From Paenibacillus xylanexedens (GTDB lineage Bacteria; Bacillota; Bacilli; Paenibacillales; Paenibacillaceae): a stretch of DNA of 64,000 nucleotides. A program made the translations under genes and the position numbers. The DNA lies in NCBI RefSeq assembly GCF_017874615.1, contig NZ_JAGIKV010000027.1:1-64000 (forward strand), read 5' to 3'. The notes beneath the pieces were generated by a model. The model saw nothing but the letters and a program-made list of their open reading frames with translations. It did no database searches and was not told where the DNA came from. Position 1 is the first letter of the stretch, and every line of letters begins with the position of its first letter. Of this stretch, positions 44,166 through 52,981 are shown one piece after another.

Positions 44166-45629
44166 GTGCGGAGAAGCACATGGAAAAAACGTAAATCGAT
44201 CATCATGGGCATGATCTGCCTCCTGTTGTTCGTTCAAGAGGCGCCCTTCGTGAGTGCAGACGGGAAAACGGATGCGTATCATTATTCCTTCTGGGGTGAC
44301 ACAGTTCCTTCACCGGCGGCATATGAGGCAACAACCATTATCACCGGCAAGAAGTTGAACACAACTCCTATGAAAGAGCCGAGTGACATGCATGTTACCG
44401 CCAATCAGCACGTCTTTGTGCTCGATTCGGGCAATGGCCGCATCATTGAGATGGATCGCAACTTCAAGCTGGTACGGACGATTGATTCATTTGAGCAGGA
44501 AGGCAAGGAAGATCATTTTAAGAATCCACAGGGATTGTACGTCACGGAAAAAGGCCATCTGCTGGTCGCAGATTCGGATAATCATCGGGTGGTGCATCTG
44601 GATGAACAGGGGAAGCTGGTCAAGATCGTGTCTGAACCAAAATCGGATCTGCTTAAAGCAGACTTCCAGTTTAAACCGATGCGGATTGTTATGGACAAGG
44701 GGGAGCGTATCTACGTCATGGCCGAAGGCGTATTTGATGGATTCATGGAGTTCAGCGCCGATGGTACGTTCTCTTCCTTCATTGGAGCGAACAGAGTTCA
44801 GGTGGACCCGGTGGAGTATCTGTGGAAGCGGTTTGCAACACGGGAGCAGCGGAGTCAGATGGTGATGTTCACTCCAACGGAATTTACCAATCTGGATATG
44901 GATGAAGAGGGCTTTATCTACGCCACTAGCGGGGATCGCGGCAAAGATCCGGTCAAAAAGCTGAATGCCCAGGGTACAGACATTTTGCGCAGAGAAGGCT
45001 ATCAGACTCCGCAGGGTGATTTGCTGTATACCCAGGAAGCGGGGCCATCCCGCCTGATTGATGTGGATGTGGGTGACAGTGACATGTATTCCGTACTGGA
45101 TTCCAGCAAGGGCCGAATCTTCACCTACAATGGAGACGGATACCTGCTCCATATTTATGGCGGCATCGGGAACCGCTTGGGCCAATTTAATACACCTGTT
45201 GCACTGGAACGTGCGGGAGACCGGATGTTAGTTCTGGATAAAGCGCTGGGTGAAATCACCGTCTTTCAAACAACTGAATACGGACGTACACTCCACGAAG
45301 CGGTGCGCAGCTACTATAACGGTGATGAAGCTCAATCTTCGGTGCTGTTTTCCCAAGCTGCCGAGATGAACGCTAACTTGGAATATGCGTATGCGGGAAT
45401 TGGCAAAGCATTGCTTCGTCAGAAGGAATACGCCGAGTCTGCGAAATATTTCAAGCGCAGCATGGAGCCCAAAGGGTATTCCAAAGCTTTTCTTTTGTAC
45501 CGCAAAGAGCTGATGCGTGAGCATTTTTCATGGATGATGTCCGGTATATTCCTGGCTGTCGCTGCGATTGTCACCGTCATCATCGTTCGCAGGCAGAAAA
45601 GGAGGACTACGAATGCAGGCATCAAGTAA
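44166..45629 (+). CDS. NHL beta-propeller and TPR membrane protein
   Basis: A protein of 487 residues starting with GTG behind AAAGGAGG. It has a signal peptide (IIMGMICLLLFVQEAPFVSA), then NHL-type repeats over about residues 65-375 (EPSDMHVTANQHVFVLDSGN, NPQGLYVTEKGHLLVADSDN, TPVALERAGDRMLVLDKALG). A short TPR-like region follows (about 380-440: AYAGIGKALLRQKEYAESAK), and a C-terminal transmembrane helix (IFLAVAAIVTVIIV) with a basic tail. The propeller and TPR therefore face outside. I know no function; the position inside the ABC array suggests an accessory scaffold. Confidence 0.82.
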   Translation: MRRSTWKKRKSIIMGMICLLLFVQEAPFVSADGKTDAYHYSFWGDTVPSPAAYEATTIITGKKLNTTPMKEPSDMHVTANQHVFVLDSGNGRIIEMDRNFKLVRTIDSFEQEGKEDHFKNPQGLYVTEKGHLLVADSDNHRVVHLDEQGKLVKIVSEPKSDLLKADFQFKPMRIVMDKGERIYVMAEGVFDGFMEFSADGTFSSFIGANRVQVDPVEYLWKRFATREQRSQMVMFTPTEFTNLDMDEEGFIYATSGDRGKDPVKKLNAQGTDILRREGYQTPQGDLLYTQEAGPSRLIDVDVGDSDMYSVLDSSKGRIFTYNGDGYLLHIYGGIGNRLGQFNTPVALERAGDRMLVLDKALGEITVFQTTEYGRTLHEAVRSYYNGDEAQSSVLFSQAAEMNANLEYAYAGIGKALLRQKEYAESAKYFKRSMEPKGYSKAFLLYRKELMREHFSWMMSGIFLAVAAIVTVIIVRRQKRRTTNAGIK

Positions 45630-46248
45630 GCAACTATACCAGTACCCGCTGCATCTGATTTTTCATCCGTTTGACGGATACTGGGAATTGAAGTATGAAC
45701 GGAACCAGAGAAACTCACTGCTGATTGCTTTCATGATCCTGGTGCTTCTGGTCATCACCAAAATTTTGCATGCCCAGTACAGCGGTTTTCTCATTAATCT
45801 CAGTAATCCAAAGTACCTGAACAGTCTGCTCGAAATGTTATATGTCATTATACCGGTACTGTTTTGGTGTGTGGCTAACTGGTCGTTAACCACATTGATG
45901 GACGGGGAAGGCAAGTTCTCCGAAATTTTCATGTCAACGTGTTTTGCACTGGTACCGTTGTTACTCATTCATTTTCCATGGATCTGGCTGAGTCTTGTGA
46001 TCTCTGCGCAGGAAACTGCCTTTTATTATTTCTCCAATGCACTCGCCGTTGCGTGGACGGTATATCTGTTATTTGTGGGGAATATGACGGTTCATCAGTA
46101 CACACCAGCCAAAACGGTGCTCACGATGCTGCTGACACTTGTAGCGATGGCGTTTATGGCATTTCTGTGCCTGTTATTCTTCAGTCTTGTACAGCAGATT
46201 GTATCGTTTGTCGTAACCATCTATCAGGAATTAGTGCTTCGGGGCTAA
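45613..46248 (+). CDS. Yip1-family membrane protein
   Basis: A membrane protein of 211 residues with about five hydrophobic segments, matching the Yip1 family by the N-terminal HLIFHPFDGYWELKYERN and the polytopic core (LLIAFMILVLLVITKIL, LLEMLYVIIPVLFWCVANWS). The ATG at 45613 is chosen because AAAAGGAGG lies upstream; it overlaps the NHL gene by 17 bases. Bacterial Yip1 proteins have no settled role. The tight coupling to the NHL protein and to the DUF5696-like gene suggests that these three form a membrane complex (inference). Confidence 0.82.
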   Translation: MQASSKQLYQYPLHLIFHPFDGYWELKYERNQRNSLLIAFMILVLLVITKILHAQYSGFLINLSNPKYLNSLLEMLYVIIPVLFWCVANWSLTTLMDGEGKFSEIFMSTCFALVPLLLIHFPWIWLSLVISAQETAFYYFSNALAVAWTVYLLFVGNMTVHQYTPAKTVLTMLLTLVAMAFMAFLCLLFFSLVQQIVSFVVTIYQELVLRG

Positions 46249-46265
46249 GGGAGGAGGAAATTGTT

Positions 46266-48842
46266 ATGAATTATACCGTAGCCAAAAAAATAACAGGAAT
46301 GCTGCTCGCGGGAAGCCTGCTTCTTGGCGGTTGTCAATTCTCGCCAACACCGCTCGCTCACGAGACAGTGACTGCCGCAGATCCGACGGACTTTCCCTCC
46401 CTGCCTCCCGGAGAGAAACTGAAATCATCGTTCAGCGATGTCCGCCTTCCCGGCATGGTAGGCATTGCGCAGAATGCTGCGCTGCAATTGTTCATTAACG
46501 AAGAGACTGCCGAAATTGCAGTGATTCACACGCAGAGCGGCCAGATCTGGCGCAGCAATCCTGCAGATCGTGAGCAGGATGGGGTTGCAGCCGGGATAAA
46601 CAAAGACCTTTTGTCATCACAAACGAAGCTCAGCTTCTTCAACAGCCTCGGACAGAGCAGCACCGTGAATTCCTTCACGGATAGTGTTGCACACAAGCAA
46701 ATAAGCTACGAGGTGCTGCCAAGCGGCGTGCGGGTCCACTACCAGTTTGGAAGCACTGAGCGATCCATAGAAGACTTGCCGATGAAGATCAGCAAGGAGC
46801 GATTTGAACAAAAGCTGCTTGCACAGCTAGACAAGGCCGGGCAACGGGCCTTGAAGGTCGGCTATGCGGAAGACAAGGATGAAGGCGCTTACGTCCGGAT
46901 TGATAAGGCGATGCAAGGATTGCAATTGTCCCGGGCCTTGAAGGCTTTTGACACGGCCGGTTACACATCGGAGGATCTGGCTCAGGATCATGCCGAGTTC
47001 GGCATTGAAGAGGAACGAAGTGGACCACGGCTGTTTATGCTTACGATGGAATATGAGCTGGATGGAGAGGATCTGCTTGTACGTGTTCCGTCCTCAGGCA
47101 TTCATTTTCCAGAGGAATATCCGATCAACAGCATATCTGTAATGGATTACTTCGGGGCCGGGGGTTCAGAAGAAGAGGGCTCCATACTGGTGCCGGACGG
47201 TTCGGGAGCGCTGATCCATTTTAACAATGGCAAGCTGCAGTATCCTGCCTATCAACAAGATATATACGGACCGGATATGACCATGAAACTACGGGAAGCA
47301 AGTTCGAATGAAGCCAGAGCCAGGTTGCCGGTATTTGGACTGATTCGGAAAGAGGGAGCTTTCCTGGGCATTATTGAAGAAGGGGATGCCGTTGCAGTTG
47401 TGAATGCCGATATCAGCGGCAAACTGAACAGTTACAACAACGTATATCCAAGCTTCTATGTAGTGAACAAGAGCGATGTGACGCTTCAGGCAAGTGATAT
47501 GGTTCGTACACTTCCGAAATTCCAGAAGAAACCGACCGCGTCCGACTTCGTCGTTCGATATGCTTTTGTGGGGGCGGATAAGGCCTCGTACTCGGGGCTT
47601 GCATCTCTCTATCGGGATTATCTGATGCAAAACGGCGGACTTCCCGAGCTGAATGCCAGCAAGGAGCAGAGTAACGTTCCCTTTTATCTGCAACTGTTCG
47701 GCGGCATGACAACAAGGCAGCATATGCTGGGCATACCGTATGATTCAACAGAGGCTTTGACCACGTTTGATGAAGCCAAAAACATTCTCTCCGCCTTAAC
47801 GGAGAAGAAGGTATCCAATATTCAGGTGCGCTACGCGGGATGGCTTAACGGCGGACTTCATCATCGACTGCCGGATTCCATCCAAGTAGATGGCGCGGTA
47901 GGCGGGAAAAAGGGATTGCGGGAATTCAGCGCATACACACAAGAAGCGGGCATCGGTTTCTATCCCGATATCGCTCTGCTGAATGTGCAATCCAAAAAAG
48001 GGTTTAAACCGTCCAAAGAAGCTTCACGCACATTAACTCAGGAACCGGCGGTCTTGTATCCGATGAACCAGGCCATCCAGCGGCGGGACCGGGATCGTTC
48101 ACCATCCTATGTGCTTTCGCCCAACATGCTGGAAGACGTGACGGCAGACATGTTAGATGAGCTGAGGTCCCTTCAAAAGGATGGACTGTCACTAAGTCTG
48201 AATGATCTGGCAGCTCAGTTAAACAGCGATATGAATCCGAAAAAGCTGGTGGACCGAACACAAGCGCTTGGCTCCGTGAAGAAGGTACTTGAACAGATCG
48301 GGCAGCAGGCTGGCTCGCTTGTTGCTGAAGGCGGGAACGCTTATGCCCTGCCGTATGTAACTGGTCTGACAGATGCGCCGATGACCAGCAGTCGTTTCAA
48401 GCTGGAGGATGAAGAGATTCCGTTCTATCAGCTCGTTGTACACGGTAGCATCGGTTATACGGGGACGCCATACAATCTCTCCACATATACCAATGCAAGG
48501 CAATATGTGCTGAAGCTGATTGAATATGGAGCCAGTCCTTACTTTGCATGGTTCAATGCGCCAAACCATGTGGTGAAAGAAACGGATTATGATGATCTCT
48601 ACGCGGCGAATTATGAACAATGGATCGATCTGGCTGCCGAGATCTACAACGAGGTGAACCAGGTGAACCAACCGTTTGCCGGACGTTCCATGATGTCCCA
48701 TGAATCTCTGGAGGAGGGCGTCTTCCGGACAACATATGAAGGTGGCGGGTTCGTAATCGTCAATTATAACGACTTCCCTGTAGAAGTTGACAACGATACA
48801 GTGGAAGCCCAAAGCTATGTGACTGGTGGTGAGCAGCTCTGA
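46266..48842 (+). CDS. DUF5696-like lipoprotein
   Basis: A protein of 858 residues with a lipobox (LLGGC, Cys20), so anchored outside the cell. The first 300 residues are beta-rich (LQLFINEETAEIAVIHTQSG). The middle contains MDYFGAGGSEEEGSILVPDG. A barrel-like part follows (NVPFYLQLFGGMTTRQHMLG to YASPYFAWF-type segment near residue 760). I assign DUF5696 by recollection of this layout, not by a search. The barrel suggests a glycosidase-like fold, but no catalytic residues can be named. The ATG is preceded by GGGAGGAGG. It lies between two permease pairs. Confidence 0.75.
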   Translation: MNYTVAKKITGMLLAGSLLLGGCQFSPTPLAHETVTAADPTDFPSLPPGEKLKSSFSDVRLPGMVGIAQNAALQLFINEETAEIAVIHTQSGQIWRSNPADREQDGVAAGINKDLLSSQTKLSFFNSLGQSSTVNSFTDSVAHKQISYEVLPSGVRVHYQFGSTERSIEDLPMKISKERFEQKLLAQLDKAGQRALKVGYAEDKDEGAYVRIDKAMQGLQLSRALKAFDTAGYTSEDLAQDHAEFGIEEERSGPRLFMLTMEYELDGEDLLVRVPSSGIHFPEEYPINSISVMDYFGAGGSEEEGSILVPDGSGALIHFNNGKLQYPAYQQDIYGPDMTMKLREASSNEARARLPVFGLIRKEGAFLGIIEEGDAVAVVNADISGKLNSYNNVYPSFYVVNKSDVTLQASDMVRTLPKFQKKPTASDFVVRYAFVGADKASYSGLASLYRDYLMQNGGLPELNASKEQSNVPFYLQLFGGMTTRQHMLGIPYDSTEALTTFDEAKNILSALTEKKVSNIQVRYAGWLNGGLHHRLPDSIQVDGAVGGKKGLREFSAYTQEAGIGFYPDIALLNVQSKKGFKPSKEASRTLTQEPAVLYPMNQAIQRRDRDRSPSYVLSPNMLEDVTADMLDELRSLQKDGLSLSLNDLAAQLNSDMNPKKLVDRTQALGSVKKVLEQIGQQAGSLVAEGGNAYALPYVTGLTDAPMTSSRFKLEDEEIPFYQLVVHGSIGYTGTPYNLSTYTNARQYVLKLIEYGASPYFAWFNAPNHVVKETDYDDLYAANYEQWIDLAAEIYNEVNQVNQPFAGRSMMSHESLEEGVFRTTYEGGGFVIVNYNDFPVEVDNDTVEAQSYVTGGEQL

Positions 48843-49741
48843 AGACGCTCCTGAAATGGAAATGGGGAAGTCGTACGTATGCTCAGCAGAAAGCCATGTG
48901 GGGCGTAATCTACGTGCTTCCCTGGCTCATTGGTTTTGTGTTGTTTTTCTTCATTCCGCTGTTAGCCTCTCTGCGATACAGCATGAGTACAATTCAGGCT
49001 AACGCGGAAGGCATAGCAATTCAGTTCAACGGTGTTGCCAATTATATTCAGGCGCTGACCGTCAATACAAGCTTTAACCGTGCGTTAATTGAGGCGATCA
49101 CAGACGTGCTCATCAACGTACCGCTTATCGTTATATTCAGTCTGTTCCTTGCCGTCATCCTGAATCAGAAGTTCAGGGGCCGGGCTGTAGCGCGGTCGAT
49201 CTTTTTCCTGCCCGTTATTCTGGCATCGGGAGTGATTATGACACTGGAGAGCACCAGCCTGATTGAAGCGGTTAATCAGAGCAGCACAGGTGGAAGCTCA
49301 CTCGGGACATTTGAGCTCGAAAATCTGATGGTTAACGCCGGAGTGAGCGATTGGATCGTAACGTATCTGAGCAGCGCCGTAGATCGGATCTATCAGATCG
49401 TCAGTCAATCCGGTGTACAGATTTTGATCTTTTTGGCAGGGATCCAGACGATTTCCCCTCAACTGTATGAGGCTTCGAAGATGGAAGGGGCAACGGGGTA
49501 TGAAGCCTTTTGGAAGATTACGTTCCCAATGGTCAGCCCGCTTATTTTTGTCAATGCGATCTATACAATCATTGATTCGTTTGCCAATAACGCCATGACG
49601 GAACTGATCCGGGATACCGGCTTCGTCAAATTTGACTTTGGATTAAGTTCTGCCATGGCATGGGTCTACTTTCTGGCCATTGCCATCATTCTGGTTATCG
49701 TAAACATCATTTTCTCGAAGCGAGTCTTCTATCAAGATTAG
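48839..49741 (+). CDS. Sugar ABC importer permease A (second pair), probable CTG start
   Basis: A six-segment CUT1 permease of about 300 residues (IYVLPWLIGFVLFFFIPLLA first; EAA loop SPQLYEASKMEGATGYEAFW). The first ATG is at 48896, but nothing like a ribosome-binding site precedes it. The frame is open upstream to a CTG at 48839, which overlaps the previous stop as CTGA and has GGTGGTGAG five bases before it. The extra 19 residues (LKTLLKWKWGSRTYAQQKA) are basic and typical of a permease N-terminus. The start at 48839 is therefore preferred, with 48896 as the conventional alternative. Confidence 0.85.
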   Translation: MKTLLKWKWGSRTYAQQKAMWGVIYVLPWLIGFVLFFFIPLLASLRYSMSTIQANAEGIAIQFNGVANYIQALTVNTSFNRALIEAITDVLINVPLIVIFSLFLAVILNQKFRGRAVARSIFFLPVILASGVIMTLESTSLIEAVNQSSTGGSSLGTFELENLMVNAGVSDWIVTYLSSAVDRIYQIVSQSGVQILIFLAGIQTISPQLYEASKMEGATGYEAFWKITFPMVSPLIFVNAIYTIIDSFANNAMTELIRDTGFVKFDFGLSSAMAWVYFLAIAIILVIVNIIFSKRVFYQD

Positions 49742-49758
49742 AAAGGAGGGTGTCCCAC

Positions 49759-50706
49759 GTGACAACATCACGATTATTATCGCTGGAGCATTGGAAAGGC
49801 TGGCTGTGGGCCATGATCCGATTCGTTCTGATTACCGGGCTTTCCTTCGTTATCCTGTTTCCCATATTTCAGAAGGTTTCCACATCCATCAAAGCTAAAG
49901 GTGATCTGTATTCGGCAGTGGTGGTGTGGATTCCACAGAACTTCTCCATCGACAATTTCAAAGAGGCCATACGCGTAATGGATTACTGGGCAACGCTGTT
50001 TAATACGTTTGCCCTGTCTGCAACGACTACACTGCTGACTACAGCATCTTGTGCACTTGCAGGATACGGATTCGCCAGACTGAAATTCAGGGGAAGCAAC
50101 TGGCTGTTTGCTGGTGTAATTCTGACGATTCTTGTACCGCCGACGACCATTCTCATTCCGGTATACCTGAATCTGAAAAGCTTTGATCTCATGGGGCTTA
50201 TGACGCTTATAGCCGGCAAACCTGTTAATTTGCTTAATACCTATTGGCCGTTTATTCTGACGGCGATTACGGCTAATTCACTTAAGGCCGGTTTGTACAT
50301 CTTTATCTTCCGGCAATTCTTCAGAGGTATTCCGAAGGAAGTGGAGGAGGCGGCCTATGTGGACGGCGCGAGCATCGGACGAACATTTTCAAGAATCATG
50401 CTGCCCAATGCCATTCCGTCCATGGTAACAGTCATGCTGTTTTCCTTCGTATGGCAGTGGAACGACAGCTTCTATACGACGACTTATCTGACTTCAAGTA
50501 AAGTCATGTCGACCCAGTTATCGTCCCTTCCGTATAATCTGGCCCAGCAGGTTACCGACGGTGCAGCTTCCCAGGCCGATCCGTTCTATCTGAGCATGAT
50601 CCAGGATACAGGAATTCTTCTTGCTATTCTGCCTTTGATCGTCATCTATTTGTTTGTGCAACGATATTTCGTAGAGAGTGTAGAGCGTACGGGAATCGTC
50701 GGTTAA
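49759..50706 (+). CDS. Sugar ABC importer permease B (second pair)
   Basis: The MalG-like partner, about 315 residues. It starts with GTG at 49759, eight bases behind AAAGGAGGG. Six hydrophobic segments are visible; the EAA loop reads EVEEAAYVDGASIGRTFSRI and the last segment is followed by FVQRYFVESVERTGIVG. The longer N-terminal region and the TLIAGKPVNLLNTYW insertion are unlike the first pair, so the two pairs are not recent duplicates. No ATPase gene follows. Confidence 0.92.
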   Translation: MTTSRLLSLEHWKGWLWAMIRFVLITGLSFVILFPIFQKVSTSIKAKGDLYSAVVVWIPQNFSIDNFKEAIRVMDYWATLFNTFALSATTTLLTTASCALAGYGFARLKFRGSNWLFAGVILTILVPPTTILIPVYLNLKSFDLMGLMTLIAGKPVNLLNTYWPFILTAITANSLKAGLYIFIFRQFFRGIPKEVEEAAYVDGASIGRTFSRIMLPNAIPSMVTVMLFSFVWQWNDSFYTTTYLTSSKVMSTQLSSLPYNLAQQVTDGAASQADPFYLSMIQDTGILLAILPLIVIYLFVQRYFVESVERTGIVG

Positions 50707-50764
50707 GTTAAGTTCTTCTGTACGTTTGGAGTGGGATCAGACTGGAAGAGGGAGGAGGAACTTC

Positions 50765-50899
50765 ATGCAACATTCCATCTTTGAAAAGGGGGCATGTAAC
50801 GATCTCATGAACGGCTGCTCACAGCAGAACCGCGATCCTTCCCTGCGCAGGATCCCCCTACTGGTGTGGAACGGGCTGCGTGAGCGGGCGCCGACCTGA
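50765..50899 (+). CDS. Possible small protein of 44 residues
   Basis: A short frame with a very good ribosome-binding site (GGGAGGAGG, about six bases before the ATG). It begins MQHSIFEKGACNDLMNG and ends RERAPT. It is basic in its second half, has two Cys and no membrane segment. It lies between the second permease pair and the GH5 gene. I know no family. It may be a small protein, a leader peptide, or chance. Confidence 0.35.
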   Translation: MQHSIFEKGACNDLMNGCSQQNRDPSLRRIPLLVWNGLRERAPT

Positions 50900-50980
50900 G
50901 CGATCTGTTTGATCAGAGATACTCTGACGGAGCATACTCGCGTTATTGCAAGGCAATATATCAGATCAGGAGGAATTATA

Positions 50981-52687
50981 GTGAAGAAGTTCATGACATC
51001 TTGTAAACTTGTACTCATTCTGGCTTTATTGATCACAATTGCTCCATGGGGAGGCAGCCGCGCCGAAGCATGGGTGGGCATGCCGATGGGCAAGCTTCAC
51101 GTAAACGGCAAAAACCTGGTGAACAGCAACAACCAGCCTGTGCTTCTGGACGGTTGGCATCAACCTTCAGGGGCCTACTGGACATATCAGGATAGCAATT
51201 ATTATCTCAATCTGCACGGCAATAACCGTCATGCAGCTACACTGGCTTATCTGAAAGACATTACCGATACTTTTGCTGACACCAGCCCGAAATACGGAAG
51301 CAATCATGGCTGGAATATGAATCAGGTACGTCTGTTCATCGATCGTCAGGACATGGGAGATGTGGCTGCTGGTACATATAACTTTGCCGGTGTGCAGACC
51401 GTTACGCAAAATGTAATTATTCCGTACATTCAATATGCCAAAACAAAAGGTGTCTATGTTGTCCTGGGACTGGACTTCACATTGAAGGATGATCAGGCAA
51501 CAACACCTGCCAACCTGCAAAAATTCAACGAAATCTGGGGTTATCTCGCTTCACGCCCGGAGATCAAAAGTGCAGACAACGTTCACTTCGAACTGGTCAA
51601 CGAACCGGTGAAATCCTATGCCAATGGACATTGGGGTGGATACAACGGGGAAAATGACTTTGTGGATCACTGGAATGATTTGCGTAATTTCCAAAATTCC
51701 ATGATTTCAACAATTCGCAGCAAAGGTGCGGACAACGTCATCTGGGCGGCAGGTCTCGGATACAACCAATTTTACAGCTTGACGGCAAGCCATCCATTGA
51801 CTGATCCGCTCAATAACTATGGATATGCGGTTCACTGGTACCCTGGTTATGGCGCATATGACAACTTCTCTATCCTGCAAGACCAGTGGAATACCAACGT
51901 GAAGGCAGCCGCTGACAAATATCCGATTAATATTACCGAGGTAACCTGGTTCAAAAACAAACCTGGCGATTCGGCCTATTGGAACTTGTTTAATGGTAGC
52001 AATGAAGGTTTTGGCACCAATACCAAAACGATTTTCAACGCATCAGGTAATGTCAGCATTGCAGCTCATATGAACGGATTCATTCTAAGTGAAGGACCAC
52101 GAAGCTCCTTTGCCGACCCAACGGCTGGACTGAAATGGGATGGAGATGCTTCACGGAGTGCCATGGGACGATTCCTGTTCAACTGGTACCATGAACGTGC
52201 TCAGACTTACCCGGGCAGTGGACAAGGCGGCGGACCGACAACGGGTCTTGTATCCGGTGCAACTTATAAAATCGTAGCCCGGCATTCCAACAAAGTTGTT
52301 GATGTTCCTGGTGGTCAAAATGAAAATAATCTTCAGCTCCAGCAGTGGAGCGATCTGGGAGGTAACCCTCAGAAGTGGGTTCTGACTTCGATCGGTAACG
52401 GCAACTATACACTGACAAGTGTGAACTCGCCGGACAAAGTCATCGACATTCGCAACGGTACCCTCACCAATGGGGAAGCGGTTCAACTCATGAGCAATCT
52501 GAACACAACCGCTCAGCATTTTAAGGTCAACGATCTTGGTAACGGGTACTGGAGTATCATCAACGTGAACAGCAATAAAGCGATTGAAGTGGCGAACGCT
52601 TCCACTTCGGATGGAGCCCAGCTGCAACAGAACACCTACACAGGTGCTACAAACCAACAATGGAAATTTGTTGCCGTTAGCAATTAA
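50981..52687 (+). CDS. Secreted GH5-like glycosidase with a C-terminal ricin-type (CBM13-like) module
   Basis: A protein of 568 residues. The signal peptide covers about residues 1-31 (LVLILALLITIAPWGGSRAEA). The GH5-like barrel runs to about 400: acid/base Glu in FELVNEP (about E208) and nucleophile Glu in NITEVTWF (about E320). A Gly/Pro/Thr linker (near PGSGQGGGPTTG) leads to a RICIN-type beta-trefoil with GNPQKWVLTS and NQQWKFV. GH5 acts on beta-glucans, mannans or xylans; the exact target is unclear. The GTG at 50981 has AGGAGG upstream. It closes the transport array and may produce the oligosaccharides that the array imports. Confidence 0.88.
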   Translation: MKKFMTSCKLVLILALLITIAPWGGSRAEAWVGMPMGKLHVNGKNLVNSNNQPVLLDGWHQPSGAYWTYQDSNYYLNLHGNNRHAATLAYLKDITDTFADTSPKYGSNHGWNMNQVRLFIDRQDMGDVAAGTYNFAGVQTVTQNVIIPYIQYAKTKGVYVVLGLDFTLKDDQATTPANLQKFNEIWGYLASRPEIKSADNVHFELVNEPVKSYANGHWGGYNGENDFVDHWNDLRNFQNSMISTIRSKGADNVIWAAGLGYNQFYSLTASHPLTDPLNNYGYAVHWYPGYGAYDNFSILQDQWNTNVKAAADKYPINITEVTWFKNKPGDSAYWNLFNGSNEGFGTNTKTIFNASGNVSIAAHMNGFILSEGPRSSFADPTAGLKWDGDASRSAMGRFLFNWYHERAQTYPGSGQGGGPTTGLVSGATYKIVARHSNKVVDVPGGQNENNLQLQQWSDLGGNPQKWVLTSIGNGNYTLTSVNSPDKVIDIRNGTLTNGEAVQLMSNLNTTAQHFKVNDLGNGYWSIINVNSNKAIEVANASTSDGAQLQQNTYTGATNQQWKFVAVSN

Positions 52688-52710
52688 TAAGCACAACGTT
52701 AAACAACAAC

Positions 52711-52746
52711 CTCCCCAAGTCATTCCATGTCTTGGGGAGGTTCTTT
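52711..52746 (+). terminator. Terminator after the GH5 gene
   Basis: CCTCCCCAAG and CTTGGGGAGG form a perfect 10-bp stem around about ten bases, followed by TTCTTTGCG. The T-run is interrupted, but position and stem strength fit a terminator. Confidence 0.7.
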
Positions 52747-52948
52747 GCGTTTATTTTTGATACTTTGTGATGGATGTCATGCGAAGGTAAAATACAACTA
52801 TATTTGTGCGCTAACCCACAGAGCAACAATTATTTTCATGCAAGCATTGTACGCTGCAGTATGCAAATGTACCATAAGGAAGAAGTTGTACCTTCACCAG
52901 GAAGAAATGCCCGGTGTATCATTGAACAGCTACCTTATCACAGAGAAA

Positions 52949-52962
52949 TGTAAGCGCTTGAT
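52949..52962. promoter_or_regulatory. cre-like half-site upstream of the membrane AraC regulator
   Basis: TGTAAGCGCTTGAT has a perfect left half of the cre consensus but mismatches at the last three positions. It lies just before the ribosome-binding site of the next gene. The rest of the 52688-52981 gap contains a CCTCCCCAAG/CTTGGGGAGG hairpin (about 52711-52741), a likely terminator for the GH5 gene. Confidence 0.4.
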
Positions 52963-52981
52963 AAAAAAAGGGAGGGTACAT

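Noticed and set aside
44487..45185. Minus-strand frame of 232 residues
   Set aside because: Mirror of the NHL repeat gene; its repetitive look is inherited from the repeats on the other strand.
45939..46265. Open frame extending the DUF5696-like gene 5' by 327 bases
   Set aside because: It overlaps the Yip1-like gene in another frame, and a good ribosome-binding site plus signal peptide start at 46266.
37938..50706. Two permease pairs as a recent tandem duplication
   Set aside because: The pairs differ in length, N-termini and EAA-loop sequences; they look like separate lineages.
52727..52981. In-frame upstream extension of the membrane AraC gene
   Set aside because: It contains no plausible domain, and GGGAGGG with ATG at 52982 gives a normal membrane N-terminus.
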